A DNA stretch of 64,000 nucleotides. Origin: Arenicella chitinivorans. GTDB taxonomy: Bacteria > Pseudomonadota > Gammaproteobacteria > Arenicellales > Arenicellaceae. The translations under genes and the position numbers were made by a program. Under the pieces are notes generated by a model, which saw only the letters and a program-made list of their open reading frames with translations, was not told the DNA's origin and did no database searches. The DNA is taken from NCBI RefSeq assembly GCF_014651515.1, contig NZ_BMXA01000002.1, positions 620,001 through 684,000 of the forward strand, in the 5' to 3' direction. This document shows positions 63,868 through 64,000 of this stretch, piece by piece (position 1 is the stretch's first letter; every line of letters begins with the position of its first letter).

Positions 63868-64000
63868 TTACTCGTATTCACTCATTGAAGGGCAAGAACA
63901 AACCAGGTTTTTATCCCCGTAGACGTTGTCGATCCGGCCAACTGGGGGCCAGTATTTAACGCTGTAGTCGACTTCCACATCCGGGTGGCAAGCTTGTCGG
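63868..64000 (-). CDS. gcvP: Glycine dehydrogenase (decarboxylating), C-terminal end (partial)
   Basis: Only the last 44 codons are in the window, running off the right edge. On the minus strand they read [20 protein letters not shown], then [14 protein letters not shown] and stop. This is the conserved end of the P protein (GRIDxVYGDRNLxCSC...). It decarboxylates glycine with PLP in the glycine cleavage system. It is tail-to-tail with the lipoprotein gene (18 bp). No terminator was seen between them. Confidence 0.93.
   Translation of the reverse strand, partial: RQACHPDVEVDYSVKYWPPVGRIDNVYGDKNLVCSCPSMSEYE

Noticed and set aside
1-64000. CRISPR arrays, insertion sequences, prophage, tRNA or rRNA genes
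   Set aside because: No regular repeat-spacer pattern, transposase, integrase, phage structural gene or tRNA/rRNA sequence was recognised by reading; a dedicated scan could still find a missed tRNA.

Overview
The window is a compact, almost fully coding stretch of a gammaproteobacterial chromosome, most likely from a marine or environmental aerobe outside the well-known genera. The support is the gene order obgE-proB ... rpsT/murJ-ribF-ileS-lspA-ispH-minor pilins, which matches the Pseudomonas-type order, plus YcgL, TusABCDE, BepA, long-form GAPDH, a PQQ dehydrogenase and a TonB receptor. No tRNA, rRNA, CRISPR array, insertion sequence or prophage was seen.

Layout. 1-2131: 3' part of a dipeptidyl peptidase IV-like S9 protease. 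2338-17523: a co-directional catabolic block with a PQQ/heme alcohol dehydrogenase lipoprotein, TonB-dependent receptor, Baeyer-Villiger-type flavin monooxygenase, acyl-CoA ligase, large acyl-CoA dehydrogenase, YceI protein, MMPL/RND transporter, secreted M20 peptidase and alpha/beta esterase. The order of activities fits oxidation of an alcohol to a ketone, oxygen insertion to an ester, hydrolysis, CoA activation and beta-oxidation; the substrate is unknown. 17536-19779: PhzF-like protein, Lrp/AsnC regulator and ferredoxin-NADP reductase. 20139-24061: molybdenum cofactor operon moaC-D-E-B-moeA-moaA, followed one base later by a sulfotransferase-like protein with C-terminal repeats, then glutathione peroxidase and a Na+/H+ antiporter. 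26921-31120: azoR-pirin-doxX with a divergent LysR regulator, and a JmjC/cupin-like protein. 31189-35459: electron-transfer flavoprotein module (ETF-QO, GntR/FCD regulator, divergent etfBA) with two palindromic operator candidates between the divergent genes. This module would accept electrons from the acyl-CoA dehydrogenase.

35664-44965: long-form GAPDH, hydrolase, BepA-like protease, tusA, ycgL, an outer-membrane barrel, tusDCBE, obgE and proB. 45205-46005: an isolated membrane transglutaminase-like gene. 46185-54001: rpsT, murJ, DUF2203, ribF, ileS, lspA, ispH. 54219-61409: type IV minor pilin operon (fimU, pilV, pilW, pilX, small secreted protein, pilY1, pilE). 61470-63238: an AlgZ/AlgR-like LytS/LytTR two-component pair, then a lysozyme-fold lipoprotein. 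A sequence matching the Pseudomonas AlgR core site lies upstream of fimU, so the regulator genes appear to sit beside the operon they control. The right edge holds the 3' end of gcvP on the minus strand.

The least explained genes are the transglutaminase-like protein, the JmjC-like protein, the sulfotransferase with tandem repeats and the small protein between pilX and pilY1. I found no wholly new multi-gene system.
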